DNA from: an uncultured Clostridium sp.
GTDB lineage: Bacteria > Bacillota > Clostridia > TANB77 > CAG-508
Direction of reading: 5' to 3'
NCBI GenBank assembly: GCA_948467875.1
Contig: CAOKFZ010000003.1
Span: forward strand, 1 to 64,000
Length of the DNA: 64,000 nt
Numbering within the stretch: the stretch's first letter is position 1; each line of letters begins with the position of its first letter. Both the position numbers and the translations under genes were made by a program. A model generated the notes under the pieces. That model had not been told where the DNA came from. It saw nothing but the letters and a program-made list of their open reading frames with translations, and did no database searches. Shown here piece after piece: positions 18,679-26,506 of this stretch.

Positions 18679-18720
18679 AACCAAAAAGCATCCTAACAAG
18701 GGTGCTTTTTGGTTTTTTTA
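18679..18720 (+). terminator. Strong terminator after the BlaI-like gene
   Basis: A perfect 15-bp stem (AACCAAAAAGCATCC with GGATGC-type arm GGGTGCTTTTTGGTT, one wobble) with a T run at the end, also placed to stop the facing ABC-F gene. Confidence 0.85.
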
Positions 18721-18722
18721 TT

Positions 18723-20303
18723 TTACTTCTCTTCCAAATACTCATCGTAACTGCATTCTCTAACAATTACCTGATGATTCGTAATATCAACAATTTTGTT
18801 CGCCACTGTTTGTGTTAGTTGATGGTCATGTGACGTAAACATCATAACACCTTTATACTTCTGCATGCCTTCATTCAACGCCGTAATCGATTCCATATCC
18901 AAATGATTGGTCGGCTCATCAAAAATCAAGAAATTCGCACCTGAAAGCATCAATTTTGACAACACACAACGTACTTTCTCCCCACCAGACATCACATTCA
19001 CTTTTTTCAAAGCCTCTTCTCCAGAAAACAACATACGCCCCAAAAATCCGCGCACATACGTCTCATCTGGGTCCTTAGAATATTGGCGAAGCCAATCCAC
19101 AATCGTCAAATCGTCCTCAAACAAATAATGATTATCCTTTGGAAAATAATCCTTGGTAATCGTTGTGCCCCAAATAATTTCACCTTCGTCTGGTTCCAAT
19201 TCGCCCGCCAAAATTTGAAACAACACCGTTTTGGCAATTTCATTTTCGCAAAGTAGTGCAATTTTGTCATCCCTTTTTACCGTAAAACTAATGTTGTCCA
19301 AAATTTTCTCGCCATTTACCGTCTTTGACAAATTCTTGATTTCCAAAATTTCTTTTCCCTGCTCTCTATCTGGCTTAAAATCAATATATGGATATTTTCG
19401 GTTAGACGGCTTGATTTCGTCCAACTCAATTTTCTCCAACGACTTCTTTCTAGACGTCGCTTGCTTTGACTTAGAAGCATTCGCGCTAAAACGCGCAATA
19501 AATTCCTGTAATTCCTTGATGCGCTCCTCTTTTTTCTTATTCGCCTCTTTCATTTGCTTTAATGCCAACTGGCTTGACTCATACCAGAAATCATAATTTC
19601 CCGGATATACCTTGATTTTACCAAAATCCACATCCGCAATGTGGGTACAAACTTTGTTCAAAAAATAACGGTCATGTGATACCACGATAACAGTGTTTTC
19701 AAAATCAATCAAGAAATCCTGCAACCAATTAATCGTCTTCAAATCCAAATCGTTTGTAGGCTCGTCTAGCAAAAGCACATCTGGATTTCCAAAAAGCGCC
19801 TGTGCCAACAAAACTTTAACCTTATCTCTAGCCTCAATTTCGCTCATAAATTTGTAGTGCAATTCGCTCTCAATGCCCAAATCATTCAATAATTTCGCCG
19901 CATCTGCCTCCGCATTCCAACCATCAAGCTCCGCAAAACGTTCCTCTAATTTCGCAGCTTTCATGCCATCCGCCTCCGAAAAATCTGGCTTGGCATAAAT
20001 CTCATCTTTTTCTTTCATAATACGGTATAATTCGCTATTTCCGAGCATAACTGTATCCAAAACCGTGTAACCTTCAAATGCATAATGGTCCTGTTTTAGC
20101 ATAGACAATCTTTCGCCTTTATCCAGACTAACCTCGCCCTTGTTTGGCTCAATCTCGCCTGACAAAATCTTCAAAAATGTTGATTTTCCCGCACCATTTG
20201 CCCCAATTAAACCATAGCAATTTCCTTTTGTAAATTTAATATTGACATCTTCAAATAAAACTCTTTTTCCAAATCTCAATGTAACACCATTTGAAATAAG
20301 CAT
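18723..20303 (-). CDS. ABC-F family ATPase (YbiT/YkpA-like)
   Basis: 526 residues with two ABC ATPase domains and no membrane segments. First Walker A GANGAGKST (about 34-42), second in ALLCENEIAKTVLF, which lacks the GxGKST pattern: the second P-loop appears degenerate. Signature and Walker B are LLLDEPTNDLD and LIFDEPTNHLD; the second signature MSGGEKVR is intact. A charged interdomain linker (about 245-300) is typical of ABC-F proteins, which act on the ribosome. A palindrome of the seven-copy family (20372-20395) lies at its promoter. The unusual second Walker A has been seen in some ABC-F groups and should not be taken as inactivation. Confidence 0.92.
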   Translation of the reverse strand: MLISNGVTLRFGKRVLFEDVNIKFTKGNCYGLIGANGAGKSTFLKILSGEIEPNKGEVSLDKGERLSMLKQDHYAFEGYTVLDTVMLGNSELYRIMKEKDEIYAKPDFSEADGMKAAKLEERFAELDGWNAEADAAKLLNDLGIESELHYKFMSEIEARDKVKVLLAQALFGNPDVLLLDEPTNDLDLKTINWLQDFLIDFENTVIVVSHDRYFLNKVCTHIADVDFGKIKVYPGNYDFWYESSQLALKQMKEANKKKEERIKELQEFIARFSANASKSKQATSRKKSLEKIELDEIKPSNRKYPYIDFKPDREQGKEILEIKNLSKTVNGEKILDNISFTVKRDDKIALLCENEIAKTVLFQILAGELEPDEGEIIWGTTITKDYFPKDNHYLFEDDLTIVDWLRQYSKDPDETYVRGFLGRMLFSGEEALKKVNVMSGGEKVRCVLSKLMLSGANFLIFDEPTNHLDMESITALNEGMQKYKGVMMFTSHDHQLTQTVANKIVDITNHQVIVRECSYDEYLEEK

Positions 20304-20371
20304 TTTTCGACCTCCTCTATTCTGATTTTTCTATTATAACCTATTTCTTTGGATATTGCAAATGTTTTTTT

Positions 20372-20395
20372 AATATGACATTTCAATGTCATATT
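20372..20395. repeat. TATGACAT palindrome, copy 1 of 7
   Basis: AATATGACAT, 4-base centre, ATGTCATATT. Lies about 70 bases upstream of the ABC-F start, in the promoter zone. Confidence 0.85.
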
Positions 20396-20444
20396 TAAGT
20401 TTTTTTATGTTTAAAATATTATTGAAAAATTTAAAATTCACCAA

Positions 20445-20473
20445 TTGACAAATGTAATAAAATATGCTATAAT
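20445..20473 (+). promoter_or_regulatory. Consensus promoter of the ToxIN-like locus
   Basis: TTGACA (20445-20450), 17 bases, TATAAT (20468-20473). The toxin start is about 150 bases further on, leaving room for an RNA antitoxin. Confidence 0.88.
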
Positions 20474-20479
20474 GAATAT

Positions 20480-20576
20480 ACTAAAAAAGTAACTTATTGT
20501 TACTTTGAGAAAGTTCTTACTCAAACAGAACGTTTTCAAATTAGGTAATGTTTAGCCTTACAAATAAGCAGTTTTA
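20480..20576 (+). ncRNA. Candidate ToxI-like RNA antitoxin
   Basis: About 97 bases lie between the promoter and a strong terminator, and are followed by the toxin gene, exactly the promoter - RNA - terminator - toxin layout of type III toxin-antitoxin loci. Three small hairpins can be drawn: GTAAC/GTTAC (about 20489-20502), GTTCT/AGAAC (about 20513-20531) and GTAA/TTAC (about 20544-20560). Clear tandem repeats, normal for ToxI, are not seen, so the array is either diverged or degraded. Confidence 0.5.
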
Positions 20577-20610
20577 AAGGGGGGTACATGTAAAAATGTA
20601 CTCCCTTTTT
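20577..20610 (+). terminator. Terminator between candidate ToxI and toxN
   Basis: GGGGGGTACAT pairs with ATGTACTCCC across a 6-base loop, followed by TTTTT. In type III loci this attenuates read-through to the toxin. Confidence 0.82.
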
Positions 20611-20625
20611 AGGAAGGAGAAAATT

Positions 20626-21036
20626 TTGAAGGAATTTTTATTCTATACAATTGATAAAAATTACATAAAATATTTAAGTCAATTTGAACCCCACATCAGC
20701 TATAATAAAGAAGAGACTGGGCATAGTCGACCATATTTAGGTATTGTTCTAAAAATCAAACAATACGAATATTTTGTCCCATTATATTCTTATAAGAAAC
20801 ATTATTCAAAATATAAAAACAACCCTAGTTTCTTTTTTATTTATGATAGAAAATCTAATCCATTAGCAATTATTAAATTTTCGTCAATGATTCCCATTCC
20901 AAAAGATTATAAAGCCGCCAAACTAATAGAATATGAACTACAAGACAAAAAATATAAAGATTTAATATCTGCTGAATATCGATATGTTAACTCCAACGAA
21001 GATAAATCTTTATTTTACAATAACCAATCAACTTAA
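20626..21036 (+). CDS. toxN: Type III toxin, ToxN/AbiQ family, shortened
   Basis: 136 residues from a TTG start with AGGAAGGAG at 20611-20619; an upstream in-frame ATG (20596) lies inside the terminator hairpin and is rejected. Family marks are FYTIDKNYIKYLSQFE at the N-terminus, RPYLGIVLKI, YFVPLYSYKKHY and SMIPIP, which match the endoribonuclease fold of ToxN/AbiQ. The family is usually about 165-200 residues; here the protein ends soon after YRYVNSNEDK, so the last helices are missing. It may be inactive or a short variant. A palindrome (21078-21107) follows the gene. Confidence 0.8.
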   Translation: MKEFLFYTIDKNYIKYLSQFEPHISYNKEETGHSRPYLGIVLKIKQYEYFVPLYSYKKHYSKYKNNPSFFFIYDRKSNPLAIIKFSSMIPIPKDYKAAKLIEYELQDKKYKDLISAEYRYVNSNEDKSLFYNNQST

Positions 21037-21077
21037 TAAATCTTAAATATCAATTTTCATTCTCATTTTGAGAATTT

Positions 21078-21107
21078 TATAATATGACATCAAAATGTCA
21101 TATTATA
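21078..21107. repeat. TATGACAT palindrome, copy 2 of 7
   Basis: TATAATATGACAT, 4-base centre, ATGTCATATTATA: perfect 13-bp arms. It lies between the convergent ends of toxN and the VanZ gene, so it is not at an obvious promoter. Confidence 0.9.
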
Positions 21108-21118
21108 GTTTCAAGTTT

Positions 21119-21715
21119 TTACCCAAACAATCTTCCATTGTAAAGAAAAAATTTTCCAAAAGTCGCTAATGCAATTAACCAAATTGTCTCATTTTTAGGA
21201 AGCCAACCCTCCTTACTTTCATCCTTTTTATTTTTCCACAAATTTTCCCCTATTTTCCATATCACAAAACCAATCATTCCCCCTAAAGTATTCATCATCA
21301 AATCATCCACATCAGTTACTCTTAAATTAAATAACTGGAAAAATTCAATCAAAAGAGAAAAAACTACACTTGTTCCAAATACTTTTGAAACCTGCCTGTT
21401 GCTTTTCCAAATCAACGGCAACAAAAATCCCAAAGGCATGAACATCAGGATATTCAAAAGATATGTCAAAACGCCGTCTGACGAAAATGGTATGAAATTA
21501 ATCTCGTCCATTCGTATTAATGTTTCATTTCTTCCAATATACCAAACACTTCCAATCCCTGCAACATCGATACATAAATAAAGATACAATACAAAAATAA
21601 ATATCCACACCAAATGTTTTTTAGAAAATTTTCCACTTTTTCTTATCCAATATATTTCATACAGAATACACGGCACAAACACACATAATATTTGATAAAT
21701 CAGCCACATTTCCAT
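21119..21715 (-). CDS. VanZ-family membrane protein
   Basis: 198 residues with five predicted membrane segments. The VanZ core is visible: NFIPF, LLNILMFMPLGFLLPL (about 88-103), LLIEFFQLF and the DVDDLMMNTLGGMIGF motif (about 134-149). VanZ proteins are linked to teicoplanin resistance in enterococci, but most family members are of unknown role. AAAGGAGG precedes the ATG. Palindromes of the seven-copy family lie on both sides (21078-21107 and 21793-21816). Confidence 0.9.
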   Translation of the reverse strand: MEMWLIYQILCVFVPCILYEIYWIRKSGKFSKKHLVWIFIFVLYLYLCIDVAGIGSVWYIGRNETLIRMDEINFIPFSSDGVLTYLLNILMFMPLGFLLPLIWKSNRQVSKVFGTSVVFSLLIEFFQLFNLRVTDVDDLMMNTLGGMIGFVIWKIGENLWKNKKDESKEGWLPKNETIWLIALATFGKFFLYNGRLFG

Positions 21716-21792
21716 TTTACTTCCTCCTTTATTTCATTATAACATACCCAAAAATAAAAAAATCTTAAATATTTCTTAATTTACATTTTTTA

Positions 21793-21816
21793 AATATGAC
21801 ATTAAAATGTCATATT
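21793..21816. repeat. TATGACAT palindrome, copy 3 of 7
   Basis: AATATGACAT-TAAA-ATGTCATATT. It lies upstream of the VanZ gene and upstream of the divergent plus-strand orphan at 21922. Confidence 0.88.
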
Positions 21817-21836
21817 ATGATTTTTCTTATTTTTAC

Positions 21837-21865
21837 TTGCTATGTAACATAAAATATGCTATAAT
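21837..21865 (+). promoter_or_regulatory. Promoter of the orphan at 21922
   Basis: TTGCTA (21837-21842), 17 bases, TATAAT (21860-21865). The dyad ATGT-A-ACAT lies in the spacer. Confidence 0.75.
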
Positions 21866-21921
21866 TAAGAAGATATTTATTTGAAAACATGGTACTGCCT
21901 GAAGAAAGGAAAGGTGATTTT

Positions 21922-22269
21922 ATGCAACAAGTCTATCATGCAAACCCAAATTACGATTTAAACACTCCCTTAATCAGCACCCAAATCAATTTTTTCTTAA
22001 ATAAAAAGGGGCGGCTTTGCCAAATCGTTTGGTATCATAAAACCGCTGGCAAAATTGCCGAATCTGTTTGGGGGAATATTAAGCGCGAACAATGGGATTT
22101 AGAAGACGCCAACGAAAATGATTTAATTCGTGTATTTACAAAGCTGGCTTTGGGAAATCCAAAAGACTTCAAGGAACTTTATTTAACCCTGAAAGAACAT
22201 GACGAAGTTACGTTTCCTTATATCGAAGAAACGTTAAAACAAGTTAAAGAACTTTTCAATTTTGACTAA
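21922..22269 (+). CDS. Orphan 115-residue protein, unknown
   Basis: No family is recognised. The protein is soluble and acidic, with a beta-rich first half (INFFLNKKGRLCQIVWYH) and helical second half ending LKQVKELFNFD. The ORF opens at 21889, but AAAGGAAAGG places the start at 21922. It has its own promoter and terminator and faces away from the VanZ gene. Palindrome copies 3 and 4 bracket the unit, an arrangement also seen around toxN (copies 1 and 2). Confidence 0.7.
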   Translation: MQQVYHANPNYDLNTPLISTQINFFLNKKGRLCQIVWYHKTAGKIAESVWGNIKREQWDLEDANENDLIRVFTKLALGNPKDFKELYLTLKEHDEVTFPYIEETLKQVKELFNFD

Positions 22270-22327
22270 ACATTCTTAGCATTACCACCTATATACTAGA
22301 AGTATCTGAGGTATTTCCTAGTTACAA

Positions 22328-22364
22328 AAAAGAACTCCTGCTTGGCTAACACAGGAGTTCTTTT
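22328..22364 (+). terminator. Terminator after the orphan at 21922
   Basis: AAAAGAACTCCTG (22328-22340) pairs with CAGGAGTTCTTTT (22352-22364); the right arm ends in T and runs straight into palindrome copy 4. Confidence 0.85.
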
Positions 22365-22392
22365 ATAATATGACATCAAAATGTCATATTAT
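22365..22392. repeat. TATGACAT palindrome, copy 4 of 7
   Basis: ATAATATGACAT-CAAA-ATGTCATATTAT, perfect 12-bp arms. It overlaps the stop codon of the acetyltransferase-YoaP gene on the minus strand and follows the terminator of the plus-strand gene. Confidence 0.9.
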
Positions 22393-23135
22393 GATTTTTG
22401 ATACAATTTATCCAATATATTTTTATTGAGTAAAGTATTTGACAAGAATTTTCCGTCTTTAAAATTTGCCCAATTATTAAAAACACATGGCACATTTTTC
22501 GCCTTTTCCAAAGTATCAACTTTTATCAAATGAATGATAATCTTTTTTTCGTTCGCATATTCCTCAATTTCCTTAACACAATTCGCTGTAAATGGGCATT
22601 GCTCGCTATAATAAATTGTTAGCTCTGGGCTTTCTATTTCCATCTTTTTAGCTAGCTCGTTAAATTGTGGTTTGTCTTTTCCAAAATTCAATGTCAATAA
22701 TTCATAGTCGCCAATGGCATCGACTACTTCAAAACCATATTTTTGAAAAAATTTCTTTTCTCCTAAAAACGGCTTTTTCTTTTTGGAAACAATCGTACAA
22801 ATCCCATTTTTCCCTTGTTTTTTGCTATCTTCTATGGCATATTCCAACAACTCCTTGCCATAACCATTTCCTTTAAAACTACCAGCAACCCATAAACAAT
22901 AAATATACATAAAATTTTTTCCACTAACTGGACACCATGCTTTCTCCAATGGCGCATATTCTATAAAAACTTTTCCCTGCTCCTTTAATTTTCTGAAAAC
23001 ATGCCCCTCTGGAATTCTTTCGCGCAGCCACGCTTTTTTCAAATCCACACCAATTTGATGTTTTTTGTCCGAAATCGCACAGCACAAATGCTCATTCTCC
23101 AAATTCTCCAATGTCAAATTCATATAATCATTCAT
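22389..23135 (-). CDS. GNAT acetyltransferase with YoaP-like C-terminal domain
   Basis: 248 residues. The N-terminal half is a GNAT domain with motif A SFKGNGYGKELLEYA (about residues 85-99) and the end KFFQKYGFEVVD; the C-terminal half (about 165-248) has a thioredoxin-like start LTIYYSEQCPFTANCVKEIE, the pattern of YoaP-type domains that follow GNAT domains in Bacillota. GAGGAG places the start at 23135 rather than 23156, which also avoids overlap with the radical SAM gene upstream. It is the last gene of a minus-strand group with radical SAM and GyrI-like genes. Substrate unknown. Confidence 0.85.
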   Translation of the reverse strand: MNDYMNLTLENLENEHLCCAISDKKHQIGVDLKKAWLRERIPEGHVFRKLKEQGKVFIEYAPLEKAWCPVSGKNFMYIYCLWVAGSFKGNGYGKELLEYAIEDSKKQGKNGICTIVSKKKKPFLGEKKFFQKYGFEVVDAIGDYELLTLNFGKDKPQFNELAKKMEIESPELTIYYSEQCPFTANCVKEIEEYANEKKIIIHLIKVDTLEKAKNVPCVFNNWANFKDGKFLSNTLLNKNILDKLYQKS

Positions 23136-23148
23136 TTTATTTCTCCTC

Positions 23149-24030
23149 TCACCCAAATCTTAATTGTTCTATCTTTCCACCTTTTTTATAGTCTTTTATG
23201 ATATCCTCCATTTTATAAAGCAAACCATATTTCTGGCATTCTTCTTCAAAAATTTTTTCCAAATTTCGATTTAGCGAATAACAAAAATAGCGATTTCCAA
23301 AATTTGCAATATACCTTTCTTTTAACCCCGGAAACAAATGCTCCAATTCTTGAAAAAAATAATCTCGTTGATTTTCTCGAAGTGTCACGCCACCCATTGT
23401 AAACACAAATTTTGCCCCATTTTGTGCCGACAATCGAATCACTTCTCGCATATTTTCTTCGGAATCTGTTATGAATGGAAGAATTGGCGTCAGCAGTATT
23501 CCAACGTACAATTCCGCATTTGCCAAGTGTTTCATTGCCTTCAACCTTTCTGACGAACGACTTGCCCTTGGTTCTATTTTTTTAGATAACTCGTCATCTG
23601 CTGTTGTAATAGTAAATTTCAATATCACATCTGCGTTTGAATTTATTTTCTGAAACAAATCAATGTCACGTGTTATTAAATCACTTTTGGTTTCAATTGA
23701 CACGCCAAAATGATAATCAGAAATCAGTTTAAGTGCTTGTCTTGTAATTTGATATTGCTCTTCAAAGACAGAATATGTATCTGACATTGCCCCAATTCCT
23801 ATCACACCTTTTTTTCGTTTCGATTTCAATTCTCGATTTAAAATTTCGATCGCATTTTGCTTGCTTCGCACTTTATCAAAATTTTTGATGTGATAACAGT
23901 CACTCCTACTGTCACAATAAATGCAACCATGTGGGCAGCCTTGATACAAATTCATATTATAATCGATACCAAACCATTCTTCTGAATGCTTAGCTCTCTG
24001 CAAAATGGTCTTGGCTGGTATAAAGTCCAT
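23149..24030 (-). CDS. Radical SAM protein, SPL-like family
   Basis: 293 residues. The iron-sulfur ligand motif is CPHGCIYC (C-x3-C-x2-C, about residues 32-39) after NLYQGC. The fold follows the spore-photoproduct-lyase-like branch (Rv2578c type) with IGIGAMSDTYSVFE and KSDLITRDIDLF, both common to that group. The enzyme is cytosolic; its reaction is unknown. A second member of the same broad family is at 50187-51023 in a different context. It lies between the acetyltransferase-YoaP gene (13-base gap) and the GyrI-like gene (2-base gap), so it is in an operon. Confidence 0.9.
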   Translation of the reverse strand: MDFIPAKTILQRAKHSEEWFGIDYNMNLYQGCPHGCIYCDSRSDCYHIKNFDKVRSKQNAIEILNRELKSKRKKGVIGIGAMSDTYSVFEEQYQITRQALKLISDYHFGVSIETKSDLITRDIDLFQKINSNADVILKFTITTADDELSKKIEPRASRSSERLKAMKHLANAELYVGILLTPILPFITDSEENMREVIRLSAQNGAKFVFTMGGVTLRENQRDYFFQELEHLFPGLKERYIANFGNRYFCYSLNRNLEKIFEEECQKYGLLYKMEDIIKDYKKGGKIEQLRFG

Positions 24031-24032
24031 TT

Positions 24033-24686
24033 TTATTTCTCCTTTTTCACAGGAATTCGAATCACTGTTTTCAAATTTTCTGGTTTCGTTCTTCTCGGGT
24101 CTGACAAATAAATCTCATGATGTCTTCTTACAACCCCATTTTGAACATTGCCAATATCATTTTTCAAATGATTGATTGCGATATATTCTTTCATTTTTTC
24201 AAGCGTTTTGGGTTCATCATCATACGGACCAATGTGCATCATTTGCACACATAAACCTTCTTCCATCTCCCCAAATTCTGCCTTTTCAATATCCAGACCT
24301 TTTTTGTTTTTCACTTCTTCACATGCCCACTCAAAAACCTCTTTTGTCACAAACTCTGGTTGTCTTATCAGCGAAATCCACATAAATTTGTCCTTCTTCT
24401 CATAATCTACATTCTTTTCGCCATCATTCCACCAAAACCCTTCTAGCGGCGGCACAACATAATCAAAATAACCGTCTATTTTATGAGCACCCATTTTACT
24501 CATTTTTATGGTAAATGACAGAGCATACAACAACTGCAACGCTTCCTGATATTCTCCATTTTCGCTATTCGGATTTCCTTTGCCTGCTACCCAAATAAAT
24601 TTCATCTTGGGTACATCAATTAATACTGGCTCCGCCTTTGGCAAATATAAATCTTTATCTTGTTTTTTATAATCTAATTTTTCCAT
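24033..24686 (-). CDS. GyrI-like small-molecule-binding protein
   Basis: 217 residues. The sequence fits the GyrI-like/SOUL superfamily (effector-binding fold): VPKMKFIWVAGKGNPNSE, YALSFTIKMSKM, DGYFDYVVPPLEGFWW and VQMMHIGPYDDEP, near the end of which is the ligand-pocket region. GGAGATAAAATG places the start at 24686; the longer ORF start at 24713 lies inside a palindrome. Such proteins bind hydrophobic cationic compounds. It is the first gene of an operon with radical SAM and acetyltransferase-YoaP, and is preceded by palindrome copy 5. Confidence 0.82.
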   Translation of the reverse strand: MEKLDYKKQDKDLYLPKAEPVLIDVPKMKFIWVAGKGNPNSENGEYQEALQLLYALSFTIKMSKMGAHKIDGYFDYVVPPLEGFWWNDGEKNVDYEKKDKFMWISLIRQPEFVTKEVFEWACEEVKNKKGLDIEKAEFGEMEEGLCVQMMHIGPYDDEPKTLEKMKEYIAINHLKNDIGNVQNGVVRRHHEIYLSDPRRTKPENLKTVIRIPVKKEK

Positions 24687-24700
24687 TTTATCTCCTTTTT

Positions 24701-24730
24701 TATAATATGACATTAAAATGTCATATTATA
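24701..24730. repeat. TATGACAT palindrome, copy 5 of 7
   Basis: TATAATATGACAT-TAAA-ATGTCATATTATA, perfect 13-bp arms. It lies 15 bases upstream of the GyrI-like gene start and directly after the broken effector-domain gene. The outer ends of the arms read TATAAT on each strand, so it can overlap a -10 box. Confidence 0.92.
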
Positions 24731-24732
24731 AA

Positions 24733-25204
24733 TTAATCTTCAATTGCGATATAAATATGAATTTCTTGATTTTGCATGTCTTCTGAATTGTTCTGATATT
24801 CTTCAAAATCGCAGGTATATTTTCGCTCTAAATCCATTTGCCAAATCTCTGCCCAAGCCTCGCCAACTGACTTTTGCACATCTCCGAAAATGACAAATTT
24901 AGCATATTTCCCTTTTGGAATGATTCTCTTCACCATATTTTCTAGATTAGGGCGTGGTGCACCGTGCCTCTACTTGGCTACCTACCATAAAAGAATATGG
25001 TTTCGTATAATCGCCCTCATAATCCGTATATAAACCAATTGTTTTGCCATTGACTTTGTTCGGAATTTTTTCATACATTCCATCTGCAAAAAATTGTTGC
25101 CACAATCTCCCAATATCTTGCATGGATTTTCCATCTTCATTTGTGGTTCTTATCCCAATTCCTTCTACAATTTTTTCTTCTAATTCTACTATTTCATATT
25201 TCAT
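24733..25204 (-). pseudogene. AraC-effector (GyrI-like) domain protein, frameshifted
   Basis: Two adjoining reading frames make one protein of about 155 residues. The first (24947-25204) begins MKYEIVELEEKIVEGIGIRT and runs to PYSFMVGSQVEARCTTP; the second (24733-24936) continues MVKRIIPKGKYAKFVIFGDV to the end, EIHIYIAIED. In the family these parts are continuous (YEGDYTKPYSFMVG, then PKGKYAKF). Near 24955-24970 an extra GCACGGT-like seven bases before GCACCA shifts the frame; without it the reading is GSQVEAPRPNLENMVKR. It is most likely a recent disruption, or a sequencing or assembly error. Confidence 0.78.
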
Positions 25205-25238
25205 TTTTCCTACCTCCTGCTGTCATTCTACCAAACTA

Positions 25239-25262
25239 AATATGACATCAGAATGTCATATT
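25239..25262. repeat. TATGACAT palindrome, copy 6 of 7
   Basis: AATATGACAT-CAGA-ATGTCATATT. It lies upstream of the broken effector-domain gene and includes the stop codon of the WYL regulator. Confidence 0.88.
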
Positions 25263-26155
25263 ATCAAATAATTTCTTAAATTTCTTTTTAGTTTTCTTCT
25301 GATTTCAGTTCTCACATATTCTGGCGAAATCACTTTTACATATTCTCCAAATGACAAAATATAGCCATAAACCCATTCATTTTCTGGAAATTCTACTCGG
25401 ACTAAAAAATCCCCATTTGCCTTTTTGGTAATAGCTTCTTGCTCAAATTCGTCATACACGCGATATGCCATTTTCCTAGAAATTTCTAAAACCAATTTGA
25501 CCGTTTTAAATGCGGATTCCCTTTGGATAGTTTGTGGCAATTCTCGCTCAAAGTTCTCTTCTAAAATTTCGATCTCTCGCATTCGCGCTATTTTGAAAAA
25601 GCGGTAATCTTGTCTGTCTCTAGCAAATGCTTTCAAGTACCATGCCTTGTCTTTAAAATAAATTTGTAGTGGCTCAGCGGTTCTCATTTTTTCTTCGCCA
25701 TTGGAGTTGAAATAGACAAACTGCAATACTTTTCGCGCTAATATTGCTTCTTTTACAAGAGCGAAACTTTGATTTTTTCCATCCATATTCCCCCAATTTG
25801 ATAAATCAACTTCAATCCAATTGGTTTTGCTTTTCTGGAAAAATCCACTCATTTTATCTAAAAAAGCTTGTCCATTTTGAAGTCCTATTTTTTCCATGCC
25901 TTGAAGTGCAAATAAAATCTGGTTTTGCTCTTCTTCGGAAAGAAGCGTTTTATTCAGCACGAAATCCTCTAATAGGCTAATTCCGCCACCTTTTCCTTTG
26001 CTAGCATAAATGGGAATGTGAGCACTGCTCAAAATTTCCACATCGCGATAAATGGTCCTGACAGATACCTCAAATTTTTCGGCTAATTCCTTGGCTGTGA
26101 CATTTTTTCTTTCTAATAATAGATATACTATTTCAAATAATCGATTAATTTTCAT
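25256..26155 (-). CDS. WYL-domain transcriptional regulator (YafY-like)
   Basis: 299 residues. An N-terminal winged HTH (KINRLFEIVYLLLERKNV; HTH EVSVRTIYRDVEIL at about residues 30-43) is followed by a WYL ligand-binding domain with YFKDKAWYLKAFAR (WYL-type core, about 167-180) and a C-terminal WCX-like region. ACGGAGGAAA places the start at 26155. It has palindrome copy 7 right at its promoter (26171-26200), and copy 6 at its 3' end; the copies around it suggest it is the protein that binds them, which is inference. Confidence 0.88.
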   Translation of the reverse strand: MKINRLFEIVYLLLERKNVTAKELAEKFEVSVRTIYRDVEILSSAHIPIYASKGKGGGISLLEDFVLNKTLLSEEEQNQILFALQGMEKIGLQNGQAFLDKMSGFFQKSKTNWIEVDLSNWGNMDGKNQSFALVKEAILARKVLQFVYFNSNGEEKMRTAEPLQIYFKDKAWYLKAFARDRQDYRFFKIARMREIEILEENFERELPQTIQRESAFKTVKLVLEISRKMAYRVYDEFEQEAITKKANGDFLVRVEFPENEWVYGYILSFGEYVKVISPEYVRTEIRRKLKRNLRNYLII

Positions 26156-26170
26156 TTTTTCCTCCGTCGT

Positions 26171-26200
26171 TATAATATGACATTTGAATGTCATATTATA
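26171..26200. repeat. TATGACAT palindrome, copy 7 of 7
   Basis: TATAATATGACAT-TTGA-ATGTCATATTATA, perfect 13-bp arms, 16 bases upstream of the WYL start. The minus-strand TATAAT (26195-26200) could be the -10 box, with TTGTAT at about 26219-26224 as a weak -35. Confidence 0.92.
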
Positions 26201-26210
26201 AAAATAAACA

Positions 26211-26257
26211 AAAAACGCATACAAAATATTGTTATTTCAATATTTGTATGCGTTTTT
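26211..26257 (-). terminator. Terminator after tRNA-Met
   Basis: A long stem of AAAACGCATACAAAATATT and AATATTTGTATGCGTTTT arms lies just beyond the tRNA 3' end and before the WYL promoter; T-rich on both sides. Confidence 0.75.
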
Positions 26258-26262
26258 ATGTT

Positions 26263-26339
26263 TGGTAGCGAAGGGGAGATTCGAACTCTCGACACCTTGG
26301 GTATGAACCAAGTGCTCTAGCCAACTGAGCTACTTCGCC
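26263..26339 (-). tRNA. tRNA-Met (CAT anticodon)
   Basis: A complete 77-base cloverleaf on the minus strand: acceptor GGCGAAG with CTTCGCT, D-arm GCTCAGTTGGCTAGAGC, anticodon stem-loop CTTGG-TTCATAC-CCAAG (anticodon CAT), T-arm GAGAGTTCGAATCTC, and an encoded CCA. Elongator Met is most likely, but tRNA-Ile2 (modified CAT) is possible by anticodon alone. Confidence 0.93.
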
Positions 26340-26437
26340 ATATGAATTAACAAATAATATTATAACTGTATTATTCCCATTTGTCAAGGGTTTTATGAAA
26401 ATTTTGTAAGTTTGTATGAAAATATTGAGTAACTCCG

Positions 26438-26466
26438 TTGCTTTTTCAAAAATATTATGTTATTAT
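26438..26466 (+). promoter_or_regulatory. Probable promoter of the orphan at 26507
   Basis: TTGCTT (26438-26443), 17 bases, TATTAT (26461-26466). It lacks the ACAT/ATGT dyad seen at the other orphan promoters. Confidence 0.6.
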
Positions 26467-26506
26467 TAGATTATCATATTGTTTGAATTTAAAGGAGGAA
26501 ATGCTA

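Noticed and set aside
20596..20625. Longer toxN start at ATG 20596
   Set aside because: The ATG lies in the terminator hairpin before the toxin and has no ribosome site; the TTG at 20626 has AGGAAGGAG upstream.
22365..26200. CRISPR array reading of the repeated palindromes
   Set aside because: The copies are short, kilobases apart and separated by genes, not by uniform spacers; no cas genes.
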